Of a DNA stretch of 64,000 nt, positions 25,401-33,237 are shown in pieces; position 1 is the first letter of the stretch; each line of letters opens with the position of its first letter. A program made the position numbers and the translations under genes. The stretch is from NCBI GenBank assembly GCA_016789005.1, contig JAEURA010000033.1:1-64000 (forward strand), given 5' to 3'. Source of the stretch: Anaerolineae bacterium. Lineage in GTDB: Bacteria; Chloroflexota; Anaerolineae; Aggregatilineales; Phototrophicaceae. A model generated the notes under the pieces. That model saw only the letters and a list, made by a program, of their open reading frames with translations. It was not told the DNA's origin and ran no database searches.

Positions 25401-27194
25401 GCGCGATGCGGGCAGGGTGATCGCCTCTTCCAGCTCTTCGGGAGACAGGGGCATCACCGTCTCCATGCGGCTCCGCACCAGTTCGCCAAACTCCAGGTAT
25501 TGCAGCGGACGATCATAGAAGTCGGCGCGCAGCGTGATGATCACGCGAACGCGGCTGCGTGGGCTGGCGACAGCCGAAGCCAGCAAGCCGATGAACTGCG
25601 CGCGACGGGCTTCATCATCGACCAGGGTGAACACTTCTTCGAACTGATCGACGATGACCGCCAGTTCACTGTCGTCGTCTGGCAGGATCAGCGCAGCGGA
25701 GCGCCGCAAGCCTCGTGCGTCGCGGTCCAGGTGCTCGCGCAGGTTCCCTGCCGGGTGAACAGCAACCCTGGTCAGCGCGATCTCCAGCTCGTCCAGCGGA
25801 TATGCGCCGGGAGTCATCTCGACCAAAAACCAGCGTTCTGAACCGGGGAGATCGCCGCGGCGCAACGCCGGCAGCAGCCCCGCTTTCACGACGCTCGATT
25901 TTCCGCAGCCGCTCGGTCCCACCACCGCCAGAAACCGCGCCAGCGGATCGTCCTCACTCAGACGCTTGATTAGCTTCTGAACCAGCCGCCCGCGTCCGAA
26001 GAAGTCGGCAGAATCCGCCTCGGCAAATGCTCGCAAGCCCTTGTAGGGGTTCACCAGTTCAACGGTAGCGCGCGCGGAGACCTCCCCTTCGCTGATCCGA
26101 AGGGTGGGCGTATCGACAGCCTCCTCTTCGTTCACCCGTGCTCTGGCGGCATAAGGCTCGGTCAGGCGCAGGGCGAGCGCGCGTTCAATCGCCTGCTGCC
26201 GGCTGTGAACGTCCAGCTTGCTGTAGATCTGCCGCATGTACCACTTCACCGTCTCCGGCGAAAGCACCAGCCGTTCGCAGATCTGACCGTTCGTCAGCCC
26301 TTCGACCACCAGCCGCATCACTTCGATCTCTCGCTCGGTCAGCGCATCGACGAGCGGTTGCGCCGGAACGCGCGGCAGCGCGGCTGGCAGCGCCGCGCGA
26401 AATGCCGCCGCGAAACGCTGCGCCGATGGATAGCGATGCCTGGGGTCTTTGGCGGTCGCCGTTTGCAGCACCTCGTCCAGACCCGCCGGGAAATTCGGGC
26501 GTGCCTGGCTGATCGCCGGCAGTGGAATCGCCAGATGCTTCTGGATGAAATCGCTGGGGGTCTTTGCGTCCGGGTATGGGGCGCTTCCAGACAGCACCTC
26601 GTACATCACGTAGCCGAGGCTGTAGATATCGGATCGCGGGCTGACTTCCTCGCTGCGAATCTGTTCTGGCGAAGAATAGGCGGGCGAGCCGAGGAATTCC
26701 TCCTCGGAAGGCGTTTCAGGCTGCTGCGTATCGACAGCAATGCCAAAGTCCGCCAGATAGGCGTTGCCATCCTCATCGAGGAGGATGTTCTCCGGTTTGA
26801 TGTCCCGGTGGACGATTCCCTCACGATGCGCCACCGTCAGCGCCTCCGACAGATGATCGAGCAAGCGCGCCGCCGCTTCCAGCTTCCACGCCCCCGGGTC
26901 CAGCGACGCGCGCAGGTTGGCAGACAGCCAGCGCATGATGAGGTAAGCGCCTTCCGGGTCGCGCCAGTAGTCGTAAAGGGGAACTATGTGGGGATGCTCC
27001 AAGCGCGCGATGATCTGCGCTTCCACTTCGAAACGGCGGATGAAGTCCGGTTGGTTGGCGTGCCTGGGCAGGATAACCTTGATCGCAACTTCGCGCTGGA
27101 CCGAAGGCTGGTATGCTCGGTAGACGACGCCGAACCCCCCGGCTCCGATCCGCTCCCGAAGCTCGTATCCCTTGATCGTCGTAGAGGCAGCCAT
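22413..27194 (-). CDS. Ser/Thr protein kinase fused to LuxR HTH, STAND ATPase, membrane helix and WD40 propellers
   Basis: About 1593 residues. Residues ~9-265 are a Hanks-type kinase: glycine loop RIGAGGFGVVY, Lys in VAIKV, HRDIKPENILL, ADFGIA and GSPAYSSPEQI, so it is predicted active. Residues ~283-345 form a LuxR/GerE helix-turn-helix (LTEREIEVMRLVVEGLTNGQ). From ~380 an nSTAND1 ATPase begins (NPYKGLRAF), with Walker A GPSGCGKSS near 425 and Walker B LAVIVDQFEEVF. A coiled region and one membrane helix (~852-875) follow, then about a dozen WD40 repeats (for example HSGEIRAGALSPDGRYALTG) to the end. The ATG at 27194 has AAAGGGG upstream; a TTG at 27212 is less likely. Role: signal sensing with phosphorylation and possibly DNA binding. 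Confidence 0.9.
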   Translation of the reverse strand: MAASTTIKGYELRERIGAGGFGVVYRAYQPSVQREVAIKVILPRHANQPDFIRRFEVEAQIIARLEHPHIVPLYDYWRDPEGAYLIMRWLSANLRASLDPGAWKLEAAARLLDHLSEALTVAHREGIVHRDIKPENILLDEDGNAYLADFGIAVDTQQPETPSEEEFLGSPAYSSPEQIRSEEVSPRSDIYSLGYVMYEVLSGSAPYPDAKTPSDFIQKHLAIPLPAISQARPNFPAGLDEVLQTATAKDPRHRYPSAQRFAAAFRAALPAALPRVPAQPLVDALTEREIEVMRLVVEGLTNGQICERLVLSPETVKWYMRQIYSKLDVHSRQQAIERALALRLTEPYAARARVNEEEAVDTPTLRISEGEVSARATVELVNPYKGLRAFAEADSADFFGRGRLVQKLIKRLSEDDPLARFLAVVGPSGCGKSSVVKAGLLPALRRGDLPGSERWFLVEMTPGAYPLDELEIALTRVAVHPAGNLREHLDRDARGLRRSAALILPDDDSELAVIVDQFEEVFTLVDDEARRAQFIGLLASAVASPRSRVRVIITLRADFYDRPLQYLEFGELVRSRMETVMPLSPEELEEAITLPASREGVAFEPGLVAAISGDVHAQPGALPLLQYALTELFQRRSDHTLTSDAYHALGRASGALAKRAEDLYHEQPEAGREIIRQMFLRLVSLGEGTGDTRRRALRSELLAVATDADMTDEILDMYAAYRLLTLDHDPATRRPTVEIAHEAILREWERLRIWIDESRHDIRQQRLLAAAAAEWFEAGKDASYLLRGARLEQMAAWSAEARLALNQEEHTYLETSIAEAGRQRDAEQERQRREVETQRMLAESQRQAANRLRFLAAGLAVFLAAAVALALYAFQQEGRAQEALAQAERESAVNHSLVLAGSALDSYENGNTALATSLALEALQVEDPPSEAEVAFREIAQGAGIRAVLPGHSGEIRAGALSPDGRYALTGSCAALTEGEACAMGELILWDTQAKVEMRRLEGHSGWVNAVSFSPDGTTALSADSDGTAILWAIPDGEEIRRFEEQSAGINDIAFSPDGRFFATASDDMMAALWDAETGEIVRTLEGHTGEVDCLSFSADGAKLATGGAEGAVILWDAATGDRLMALEGHGSRVTGVAFASGSRLVSVTRNSFISLWNLETGDLERQQSFIGTPTDLALSPDGRTLFFAELGHLRAWNIDQWRLEYGIASYERGKKNISSLMVSTAGMGLYGTRSGVLVLWELPQTGENRRFGDETIRFTSAVESPDGRYLALGTAGGVVILQEKSSGEEVRRFPAAVGMVWRIAFSGDGRTLLVASADWFGNTGAGSYTLWDVETGAKLHALEGFDYIPYWASFSPDGRYALANSIQWGDFWEDSLHGDTIVWSAETGEEVLRLNTDLWVNASAFTEDGSAILTGSGMTTITGLIVWDAATGQELRHFLPSSAVLSLALVPGTPQVLAGLGSGEIQLIDYETGEVSRRFCCHGNWVRDLDLSVDQRYVISGDQSGMVILWDFASGQVVRRFYGHTNFVWEAVFSADGKTAYSAGMDGKVIEWQIADQPLDELLSWVRANRDLPDFSCEERAQYRIEPLCDAS

Positions 27195-27234
27195 GCGAGT
27201 AACCCCTTTCAAAAAAGATTGTACTTTTAGTCAC

Positions 27235-27240
27235 ATTATA
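27235..27240 (-). promoter_or_regulatory. -10 element for kinase gene
   Basis: Minus-strand TATAAT 41 bases before the ATG at 27194, predicting a ~34-base leader. No good -35 is seen upstream. A second possible -10 (TACAAT) lies at 27218-27223. Confidence 0.4.
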
Positions 27241-27301
27241 AGCAGCAATCGACTCTCTGATGCAGGCGGTTCCGCCAAAGGGAAAGAGTCCAAGCATCTG
27301 C

Positions 27302-27330
27302 TTGACAAAACGCTGCAAACCCTTTAGGCT
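27302..27330 (+). promoter_or_regulatory. Promoter of the sulfur-operon leader
   Basis: A perfect TTGACA (27302-27307), 17-base spacer and a weak TAGGCT (27325-27330). Transcription from about 27337 would produce a leader of ~250 bases before the rhodanese ATG, containing the Cys-rich peptide, a hairpin and two terminators. Confidence 0.5.
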
Positions 27331-27374
27331 TTCAAACATCGATGAGAAACCAGCAAACCTGAATAACAAACCTG

Positions 27375-27458
27375 ATGCTCTTCTACCAGATGTTCGCCGC
27401 CTTCATGTGTATGCCCTGTTGTTGTGCGAACAACAGGCGGGATTCGCATCGGCTGTAA
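27375..27458 (+). CDS. Putative polycysteine leader peptide (27 residues)
   Basis: A short frame with four cysteines: residue 12 and the run at 15-17, within MCMPCCCANN. Cys codons are TGT at 27408, 27417, 27420 and 27423. No clear Shine-Dalgarno site precedes the ATG; other in-frame ATGs lie at 27390, 27405 and 27411. The Cys run sits in the left arm and loop of a hairpin (27415-27437), and terminators follow. In mycobacteria, polycysteine short frames are known attenuators of sulfur genes; here the downstream operon handles sulfane sulfur. Translation and control are inferred. Confidence 0.5.
   Translation: MLFYQMFAAFMCMPCCCANNRRDSHRL
27415..27437 (+). promoter_or_regulatory. Hairpin over the Cys codons (attenuator 1:2 stem)
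   Basis: CCTGTTGTT (27415-27423) pairs perfectly with AACAACAGG (27429-27437) around a 5-base loop. It overlaps the three consecutive Cys codons. The right side (27435-27441) can instead pair with 27491-27497, inside the terminator's left arm (7 bp, one G-U), giving the alternative fold expected of an attenuator. Confidence 0.5.
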
Positions 27459-27485
27459 TCGTCATCTGACTTCACTCAGCTCACC

Positions 27486-27528
27486 AGCGCCCCGTCTTCG
27501 GTCTTCCGAGTCGGGGCGCTTTTGTTTT
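27486..27528 (+). terminator. Intrinsic terminator in sulfur-operon leader
   Basis: A 9-bp GC-rich stem AGCGCCCCG / CGGGGCGCT (27486-27494 with 27512-27520), then TTTTGTTTT. It stands 100 bases upstream of the rhodanese start and has no full gene before it, so it would end leader transcripts unless an alternative fold forms. Confidence 0.8.
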
Positions 27529-27530
27529 CA

Positions 27531-27558
27531 GCGCACGACACGGGTCATGCGCTTTTTT
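27531..27558 (+). terminator. Second terminator-like hairpin in the leader
   Basis: An 8-bp stem with one mismatch (27531-27538 with 27545-27552), 6-base loop and six T (27553-27558). It directly follows the first terminator and lies 28 bases before the rhodanese ATG. Confidence 0.6.
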
Positions 27559-27586
27559 GTTTGTGGGACGAAGGAGGAAATTGAAA

Positions 27587-28390
27587 ATGCCGCAAGCCAG
27601 TCCACCCAGCGCCGTCGGCAGCCTGCTGGTCGAACCGGAATGGCTTGCCTCTCGCCTGGATGCCGAACACCTGCGCATCGTCGATGTACGGCTGGCGGAA
27701 AGCTTTGCCGATGGTCACATCCCGAACGCCGTCCATCTCGATCTGAACACGCTGCGCGCCGAACACGACGGTATCGAAGGGATGCTGATCACCCCAGAAG
27801 CGTTTGCCAGGATCATCGGGCAAATGGGGGTAGACGCCGATACGACGGTAGTCCTGTACGACGACCATCATGGCATGCCGGCGGCGCGCGCCGCCTGGAG
27901 CCTGCTGCGCTATGGACATACCAGGCTTGCGCTGCTCGACGGTGGATGGAACGCCTGGGAAAATGGCGCTTTTCCAGCCACACAGGAGGTGTCATTCATC
28001 ACACCCCGGCGGTTTGGCGTCGTTCAGGCAGAGCAGTACGGCGCAGACTTTGTATGGGTGCATGCCCGCCTGAACCACCCTGATGTGATTCTGCTCGATG
28101 TGCGTTCCAACGCCGAATACGCCAAGGGACATCTGCCCGGTGCGCTCCTGTGGGACTGGGAAAACGGGGCGAACGAAAACAGCACCTTCCGCAGCGCCGC
28201 TGACCTGCGTGCTTCACTGGCGCATGCCGGCGTCACGCCTGACCGCGAGATTGTCACCTACTGCCAGAGCGGCGTCCGCGCCTCGCACACCTTCCTGCTG
28301 CTCAAACACTTGGGCTTTGAGCGGGTACGCATGTATGACGGCTCGTGGGCAGAGTGGTCGAGCCGGGGCGCAGAAGCCGAACGTTCATAG
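27587..28390 (+). CDS. Thiosulfate/3-mercaptopyruvate sulfurtransferase (two-domain rhodanese), cytoplasmic
   Basis: 267 residues with two rhodanese domains. The N-terminal one has DVRLAESFADGHIPNAVHLD but no active cysteine; the C-terminal one carries Cys226 in TYCQSGVRASHT, which would hold the persulfide. The substrate is thiosulfate or mercaptopyruvate; the loop CQSGVR does not settle which. The start is fixed by AGGAGG seven to twelve bases upstream; the frame's earlier start at 27557 lies in the terminator stem region. It is the first gene of the sulfur operon, behind the Cys leader. Confidence 0.88.
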   Translation: MPQASPPSAVGSLLVEPEWLASRLDAEHLRIVDVRLAESFADGHIPNAVHLDLNTLRAEHDGIEGMLITPEAFARIIGQMGVDADTTVVLYDDHHGMPAARAAWSLLRYGHTRLALLDGGWNAWENGAFPATQEVSFITPRRFGVVQAEQYGADFVWVHARLNHPDVILLDVRSNAEYAKGHLPGALLWDWENGANENSTFRSAADLRASLAHAGVTPDREIVTYCQSGVRASHTFLLLKHLGFERVRMYDGSWAEWSSRGAEAERS

Positions 28391-28434
28391 AGGCACGCAC
28401 CGCTCAGTCACTTATGCTTCAGGGAGAGATTAAC

Positions 28435-29682
28435 ATGCAAGCACAATCTGGTTCGCTTCTGCCGCCCGCGTCGGCGCTCAACCTCGGCGGTCCTCGCGCG
28501 GTGCGCGGCGCGCTGGCGCTCGCCGCTGCCGTCGCCGTCTACTACTTCGCCGCCGGTAACGAAGTCCGCATGGGCACGTTCTGGGTGCTGGGGCTGGCGT
28601 TCGGCTTCGCCTTACAGCGCAGTCGGTTCTGTTTCGCCAGCGCCTTCCGCGACATCTTCCTGCTCCGTCATGGACGCACGCTCAAAGGGGTGCTCGTCGG
28701 CTTGGCGGTTGCCGCCGTTGGCTTTTCAACACTGATGGCGCGCCAGGTCCCCAATACCGCATTGGGTGTGCTTCCGCCCGACGCCAACGTGCTGCCGATG
28801 GGGCTGCACACGATTGTCGGCGGCGTCCTTTTCGGCTTCGGCATGGTCATCGCGGGCGGCTGCGTCTCGGGCAGTATCTATCGCATGGGCGAAGGCTACG
28901 TCGCCTCCTGGGTGAGCTTCTTCGGCATCATCCTGGGCGTGCTGGGCGCTGCCTACACCTGGAATTGGTGGTGGGAATTCCAGATCGAGGACGGCTTGCG
29001 GCTCTGGCTGCCCAACCTGCTCGGTCATGGCGGGGCGCTGGCGCTGACTCTGGCGGCGCTGGCGGGTCTCTTCGTGCTGACGCTGTGGTGGGAAAGCCGC
29101 GCCGGCGTGGTCGTGCCGGACGCCCCATTTCAGGCTGAGGAAGAAGCAAATTTCGCCGCCAGGCTGCGCAATCTGTTCAAGCGCATCTTCGTTCACGGCT
29201 GGACGCCGCTTCTAGGCGGCGCGGTGCTGGGCGGGCTGAACGTCGTTTCGTTCATCACCGAACGCCCCTGGGGATTCACCGGCGAACTCTCCCGCTGGAG
29301 CATCGGCATCTCCAACAGCCTGGGTTTTGGTCCCGGCATCCTCAAAGGCGTCGACGCCCTCCCCGGCTGCACGCTGGAACTTGGCGACAACGGCGTCCTG
29401 CATTTCATGCTCTTCCTGGTCCTCGGCATGATCTACGGCTCGTTTCTGGCAGCGTACTTCTCCGGCGAGTTCAAGATTCGCATCCCCAAGCAGCGAATCC
29501 GCTTCGTTCAGGCGGGCGGCGGCGGGCTGATCATGGGCTACGGTGCGGGCATCGCGATGGGCTGCACCATCGGCGCGTTCTTTTCCGCCATCGCTTCACT
29601 GGCGGTCAACGGCTGGGTTTTCGCCATCTTCCTGGCAATCGGCGCATGGCTGGGCACACAGGCAATTCAAAGGATCCCCTGA
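28435..29682 (+). CDS. YeeE/YedE (TsuA-like) thiosulfate transporter
   Basis: 415 residues with about ten membrane helices. It has the conserved cysteines of the family: Cys66 (SRFCFAS), Cys143 (AGGCVSGSIYRMGEG), Cys312 (LPGCTLE) and Cys377 (AMGCTIGAFF). In characterised TsuA (YeeE) proteins such cysteines line a path that passes thiosulfate through the membrane. AGGGAGAG precedes the ATG. It lies 44 bases after the rhodanese gene and 25 before the TusA-like gene, its usual partner. Confidence 0.88.
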   Translation: MQAQSGSLLPPASALNLGGPRAVRGALALAAAVAVYYFAAGNEVRMGTFWVLGLAFGFALQRSRFCFASAFRDIFLLRHGRTLKGVLVGLAVAAVGFSTLMARQVPNTALGVLPPDANVLPMGLHTIVGGVLFGFGMVIAGGCVSGSIYRMGEGYVASWVSFFGIILGVLGAAYTWNWWWEFQIEDGLRLWLPNLLGHGGALALTLAALAGLFVLTLWWESRAGVVVPDAPFQAEEEANFAARLRNLFKRIFVHGWTPLLGGAVLGGLNVVSFITERPWGFTGELSRWSIGISNSLGFGPGILKGVDALPGCTLELGDNGVLHFMLFLVLGMIYGSFLAAYFSGEFKIRIPKQRIRFVQAGGGGLIMGYGAGIAMGCTIGAFFSAIASLAVNGWVFAIFLAIGAWLGTQAIQRIP

Positions 29683-29707
29683 AGGGACAAAAACCAAAGG
29701 AGTATCG

Positions 29708-29935
29708 ATGATGAGCAAGCGAATCGATTTGCGCGGCGAGATCTGTCCGTACCCGATGATGAAGACCGTGCAAGCCCTGAAGAAACTGGGCAAGGAGGAA
29801 CGTGAACTCGTGGTGGTCATCGACCACGCGCCGGCGCTGGAGACTATCCCGACGCAGGCGGAACGGCTCGGCTTCAGCGTCGAGATCAAAGAAACCGGTT
29901 CGCCGGAATGGCAAATTACCCTGACACGCAAATAA
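29708..29935 (+). CDS. TusA/YeeD-like sulfur carrier protein
   Basis: 75 residues with the TusA fold. Cys13 in EICPYPMMK is the CPxP cysteine that carries a persulfide. It receives sulfane sulfur from the transporter or rhodanese and hands it on in the cytoplasm (TsuB/YeeD role). AAAGGAG lies 5 bases from the first ATG and 8 from the second, so residue 1 or 2 may be the start. Confidence 0.88.
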   Translation: MMSKRIDLRGEICPYPMMKTVQALKKLGKEERELVVVIDHAPALETIPTQAERLGFSVEIKETGSPEWQITLTRK

Positions 29936-29959
29936 CCTGTGCAACGGAGGCATTTTCCC

Positions 29960-30862
29960 ATGAAGAAGGTCCTGAACTTCATCCTGCTGTCGCTTCTCGT
30001 GCTGAGCGGCGCGCTGGTCAGCGCCCAGGAGGCACAGCTTGATTACGCCAAACCGGAAATCCTGGTGGATACGGCATGGGTCCTGGAGCATCTAGAAGAC
30101 GAGAATGTCCGGCTGATCCATCTGGCGGGGAAGCTGGAAGATTACGAAGCGGCGCATATCGACGGGGCGCTCTTCACCACCCTTGCCAATCTGAATAACC
30201 CCGATGATCCGATCAGCGGGCAGATCGGCACGCCGGAGCAGGTCGCTACAAACCTGGGCAGCCTTGGCGTCACGGTGGACAACACGGTTGTGCTGTATGA
30301 CGCCAACAACAACCTTCTCGCGGCACGCGCTTACTGGGTGCTGAAGTACTACCAGCACGCCGACGTGCGAATCTATAACGGCGGGACCAAGAAGTGGGAA
30401 GAAGAGGGTCAGCCGTTTGTGGCGGGCGCAGCGCCGGAGGTTGAGCCGGTCGCCTACGAAATCGCCGAAGCTGATCCGGAGATTCGCACCACCAGCGAGT
30501 ATGTGTTGGAACACCTGGACGACGCCGGCGTGCAGCTGTGCGATTCGCGTAATCCGGAAGAGTTCATCGGCACCGATGTGCGCGCCGACCGGGGTGGGCA
30601 TATTCCCGGCGCGATCAATCTGGATTGGGTGCACACGGTGAATCAGGACGGCACGTTCAAGTCTTTTGCCGAGCTGGATACCCTGTTCCAGGCGGCGGGC
30701 TTCGACCGCGCCAAGCAGATCATCACCTACTGCCAGACGGGCGTTCGCGGCGCGCATGTGTGGTTCGCCCTGCGCGAGCTGCTCGGCTACGAAGACGTGC
30801 GCAACTACGATGGTTCCTGGGAAGAGTGGGGCAATGACGCCGAACTCCCCATCGATAACTAG
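29960..30862 (+). CDS. Exported two-domain rhodanese (thiosulfate sulfurtransferase)
   Basis: 300 residues. A signal peptide (MKKVLNFILLSLLVLSGALV, cleaved near SAQ) is followed by two rhodanese domains. Cys258 in TYCQTGVRGAHV is the active cysteine in the second. It would act outside the membrane on thiosulfate or a sulfane donor before uptake by the YeeE-type transporter. It is the last gene of the operon, 24 bases after the TusA-like gene with CGGAGG upstream; the ATG at 29960 is chosen because it puts the signal peptide first. Transcription ends at the 19-bp hairpin that follows. Confidence 0.87.
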   Translation: MKKVLNFILLSLLVLSGALVSAQEAQLDYAKPEILVDTAWVLEHLEDENVRLIHLAGKLEDYEAAHIDGALFTTLANLNNPDDPISGQIGTPEQVATNLGSLGVTVDNTVVLYDANNNLLAARAYWVLKYYQHADVRIYNGGTKKWEEEGQPFVAGAAPEVEPVAYEIAEADPEIRTTSEYVLEHLDDAGVQLCDSRNPEEFIGTDVRADRGGHIPGAINLDWVHTVNQDGTFKSFAELDTLFQAAGFDRAKQIITYCQTGVRGAHVWFALRELLGYEDVRNYDGSWEEWGNDAELPIDN

Positions 30863-30875
30863 CCGCTGTCGCATC

Positions 30876-30915
30876 GAGACGCTGGGAGCGCCGACATCGG
30901 CGCTCCCAGCGTCTC
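30876..30915. terminator. Long perfect hairpin ending the sulfur operon
   Basis: A 19-bp perfect inverted repeat (30876-30894 with 30897-30915) between convergent genes. Only a short A/T run (AAAA) flanks it, so termination is inferred from stem strength and position. Confidence 0.65.
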
Positions 30916-30926
30916 AAAATGCTCTT

Positions 30927-32042
30927 CTATGGCGACTTGACGCCGCTGCGCCGCGCGATCTCCTGCCGCACCGCCGGCGCGACCACCGTGCCCAGCAGTT
31001 CGATGGCGCGCAGCATCTTCCTGTGCTCGATGGTATTGTAGCCAAGGTAGAGCAGCAGCCGCTGGTGACCGAAGATTTCGTGCTGGAAGAGTATCTTGTC
31101 GATGATCTGCTGCGGCGTCCCGACATAATCCGCGCCGCGCAGCGTCCGCGACGCTTCGAGCTGCTGGCGGCTGGCGGGCGACCAACCTCTTTCGCGCCCG
31201 ATCCGGTTCATGATCACGGCAGCGGTGGGATAGTATGAGTCCACCGCGTCCCGCTCTGTATCGGCGATGAACCCATGCGAATTGACGCTGAGCGGAATCT
31301 GCGACGGATCATGCCCTGCCTGCGCCGCCGCCTGCCGGTAGAGTTCGAAGAATGGAGCGAAGCGCTCCGGCATGCCGCCGATGATCGCCAGCGCCATCGG
31401 CAGTCCTTTGTGTGCGGCGCGGATGACCGACTCCGGCGTGCCGCCAACGGCGACCCAGATCGGTATCTTCTCCTGCACCGGGCGCGGATAGACCCCCAGG
31501 TTATCAATCGCCGGACGATGCCCGCCCGACCAGGTGATCCGCTCGGACTCGCGCAGCTTCACCAGCAGGTCGAGCTTCTCGGCAAACAGCGCGTTGTAGT
31601 CGTTCAGATCGTAGCCGAAGAGAGGGAAAGACTCGATGAACGAACCGCGCCCCGCCATGATTTCGGCGCGCCCGTTGGAGATCAGATCGAGCGTGGCGAA
31701 ATCCTGAAAGACACGCACCGGGTCATCAGAACTGAGGACAGTCACCGCCGTCGAAAGCCGGATCGAGCGGGTGCGCGCCGCAGCCGCCGCCAGCATGACC
31801 ACCGGTGAAGACGACAGATACTCGACGCGGTGGTGTTCGCCGATGGCGAAGACATCCAACCCAACCTGATCCGCCAGTTCTATGGTCTCGATCAGGTTGC
31901 GCACGCGCTCCGCCGGACTGCCCATCGCCCCGGTGACCGGGTCCGCCAGCAGCTCGACGAAATTGTAGATGCCGATCTCGAAATGGCGCGGCTGGTAGAC
32001 GTTTGCTGCCGGCGGCGTTCTGTTAGATGAGGGGGTCGTCAA
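30927..32042 (-). CDS. LLM-class flavin-dependent oxidoreductase
   Basis: 371 residues with the luciferase-like TIM barrel. Marks are [22 protein letters not shown] near the start, [20 protein letters not shown], the motif [12 protein letters not shown], and [18 protein letters not shown]. It would use FMN or F420 as a reduced cofactor; the substrate is unknown. The start codon is TTG at 32042, chosen because GAGGAG (32050-32055) lies exactly 7 bases upstream. It stands alone between a convergent operon and the BrkB-like gene. Confidence 0.87.
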   Translation of the reverse strand: MTTPSSNRTPPAANVYQPRHFEIGIYNFVELLADPVTGAMGSPAERVRNLIETIELADQVGLDVFAIGEHHRVEYLSSSPVVMLAAAAARTRSIRLSTAVTVLSSDDPVRVFQDFATLDLISNGRAEIMAGRGSFIESFPLFGYDLNDYNALFAEKLDLLVKLRESERITWSGGHRPAIDNLGVYPRPVQEKIPIWVAVGGTPESVIRAAHKGLPMALAIIGGMPERFAPFFELYRQAAAQAGHDPSQIPLSVNSHGFIADTERDAVDSYYPTAAVIMNRIGRERGWSPASRQQLEASRTLRGADYVGTPQQIIDKILFQHEIFGHQRLLLYLGYNTIEHRKMLRAIELLGTVVAPAVRQEIARRSGVKSP

Positions 32043-32079
32043 CGCATTTCTCCTCGAAAACTGGGGGACGATGAACGCC

Positions 32080-33159
32080 TCATGGCGTGTTGTCGCCCGG
32101 CGGATTGGTCGGCGTCCCCGGAGTCCGCTTGCCGCCCAAACGCGGCGGCGTGACGCGCGTGACCGCCCGCTTGATACGTTCGTTGCGCTGCCGGTTCTGC
32201 TCGCGAATGAGGGCGACCTTGTGATCCTCGCTGTCGGTCTCGTGAAACTCGACGTTCGCCCGGCTCGCCTCGCGGCGGGCTTTGAACTCGTTCATCCAGG
32301 TAGCATCGTCGTCAGGGCGGATGTACGAGCCGTAGTTGCGCGCCCACACCTCCGTGAATTCTGCCCCAAAGAGCAGGATTTGCGCCGAGTAGTAGATCCA
32401 GACCAGGATCGCCGTCAGCGACCCCGCAGCGCCGAAGACCGAACTGAAATTGGAGCGAGAGAGGTACAATCCTACGAGGAACTGCCCGATGTAGAACAGG
32501 ATGGCAGTGAATGCCGCCCCGACCAGCACATCACGCCAGCGGATGATCACGTCCGGCAGAATCTTGAATACCGCGCCGATCAGCAGCGTCGTCAGCGCCA
32601 CCGTCACCAGGAATTGCAGCGGGCGGACGATGATCTCCACCGAGCCGATGGCGGACGCTCGCAGCGCCGAATTGACGGATGAATTCACCAGCATGGTGGC
32701 GAACAGGACGAGCGATACCAGGATCACCAGCATGAAAGAGAAGGCGCGGCTCTTGACCAGCGCCGTCGGCGATCTGCCGGGCACGGGCTTCACCTCCCAA
32801 ATCTTGTTGAGGGCATTCTGAAGCTGTGCGAACAGCCCGGACGCCCCCCAGACGACCACGCCGATCCAGACCAGGCTGCTGACGACATCAGTCCGAGTTT
32901 CGCGCTGACCGCTGATCAACTGGCTGATGATCTCCGCGCCGCCTTCGCCTACCGCCGTGCGCACACCATCGATCACACCTTCCTGAATTGTCCGCTCGTC
33001 GAGCATGACGCCGAGCACCAGCGCGATCACGATCAACAGCGGCGACAGCGAAAAGATGGTGTAATACGCCAGAGAAGCGGCAATCGACGCGCCGCCGTCT
33101 TCTGTCCATTCTCGAAGGGTCTCACGCAGCAACAGGATGAACTGCCTCAAGAGCGCCAT
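32080..33159 (-). CDS. YihY/BrkB-like inner membrane protein
   Basis: About 359 residues. The family signature is the early [21 protein letters not shown] with the helix after it, then about six membrane helices, including [19 protein letters not shown] and [20 protein letters not shown]. The ~75-residue C-terminal tail is charged and ends in Pro/Gly/Thr-rich sequence. The molecular role of the family is unsettled (once called ribonuclease BN by mistake). The ATG at 33159 has AGGGA nearby; the TTG at 33183 is less likely. Confidence 0.85.
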   Translation of the reverse strand: MALLRQFILLLRETLREWTEDGGASIAASLAYYTIFSLSPLLIVIALVLGVMLDERTIQEGVIDGVRTAVGEGGAEIISQLISGQRETRTDVVSSLVWIGVVVWGASGLFAQLQNALNKIWEVKPVPGRSPTALVKSRAFSFMLVILVSLVLFATMLVNSSVNSALRASAIGSVEIIVRPLQFLVTVALTTLLIGAVFKILPDVIIRWRDVLVGAAFTAILFYIGQFLVGLYLSRSNFSSVFGAAGSLTAILVWIYYSAQILLFGAEFTEVWARNYGSYIRPDDDATWMNEFKARREASRANVEFHETDSEDHKVALIREQNRQRNERIKRAVTRVTPPRLGGKRTPGTPTNPPGDNTP

Positions 33160-33181
33160 GATTATCCCTGCTCTACGGAAC

Positions 33182-33217
33182 AAAAAAGCGTCGAGGATGT
33201 AATTATCCTCGACGCTT
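33182..33217 (-). terminator. Terminator after thioredoxin gene
   Basis: A perfect 13-bp stem (33186-33198 with 33205-33217), 6-base loop, followed on the minus strand by TTTTTTG. It separates the double thioredoxin from the BrkB-like gene. Confidence 0.88.
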
Positions 33218-33237
33218 CTAACGGCTCAAGTCCTGGG

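Noticed and set aside
27260-27469. A 69-codon + strand frame over the leader region
   Set aside because: No ribosome site and it starts before the predicted promoter. The polycysteine frame at 27375-27458 is in another register and is supported by the surrounding RNA structures.
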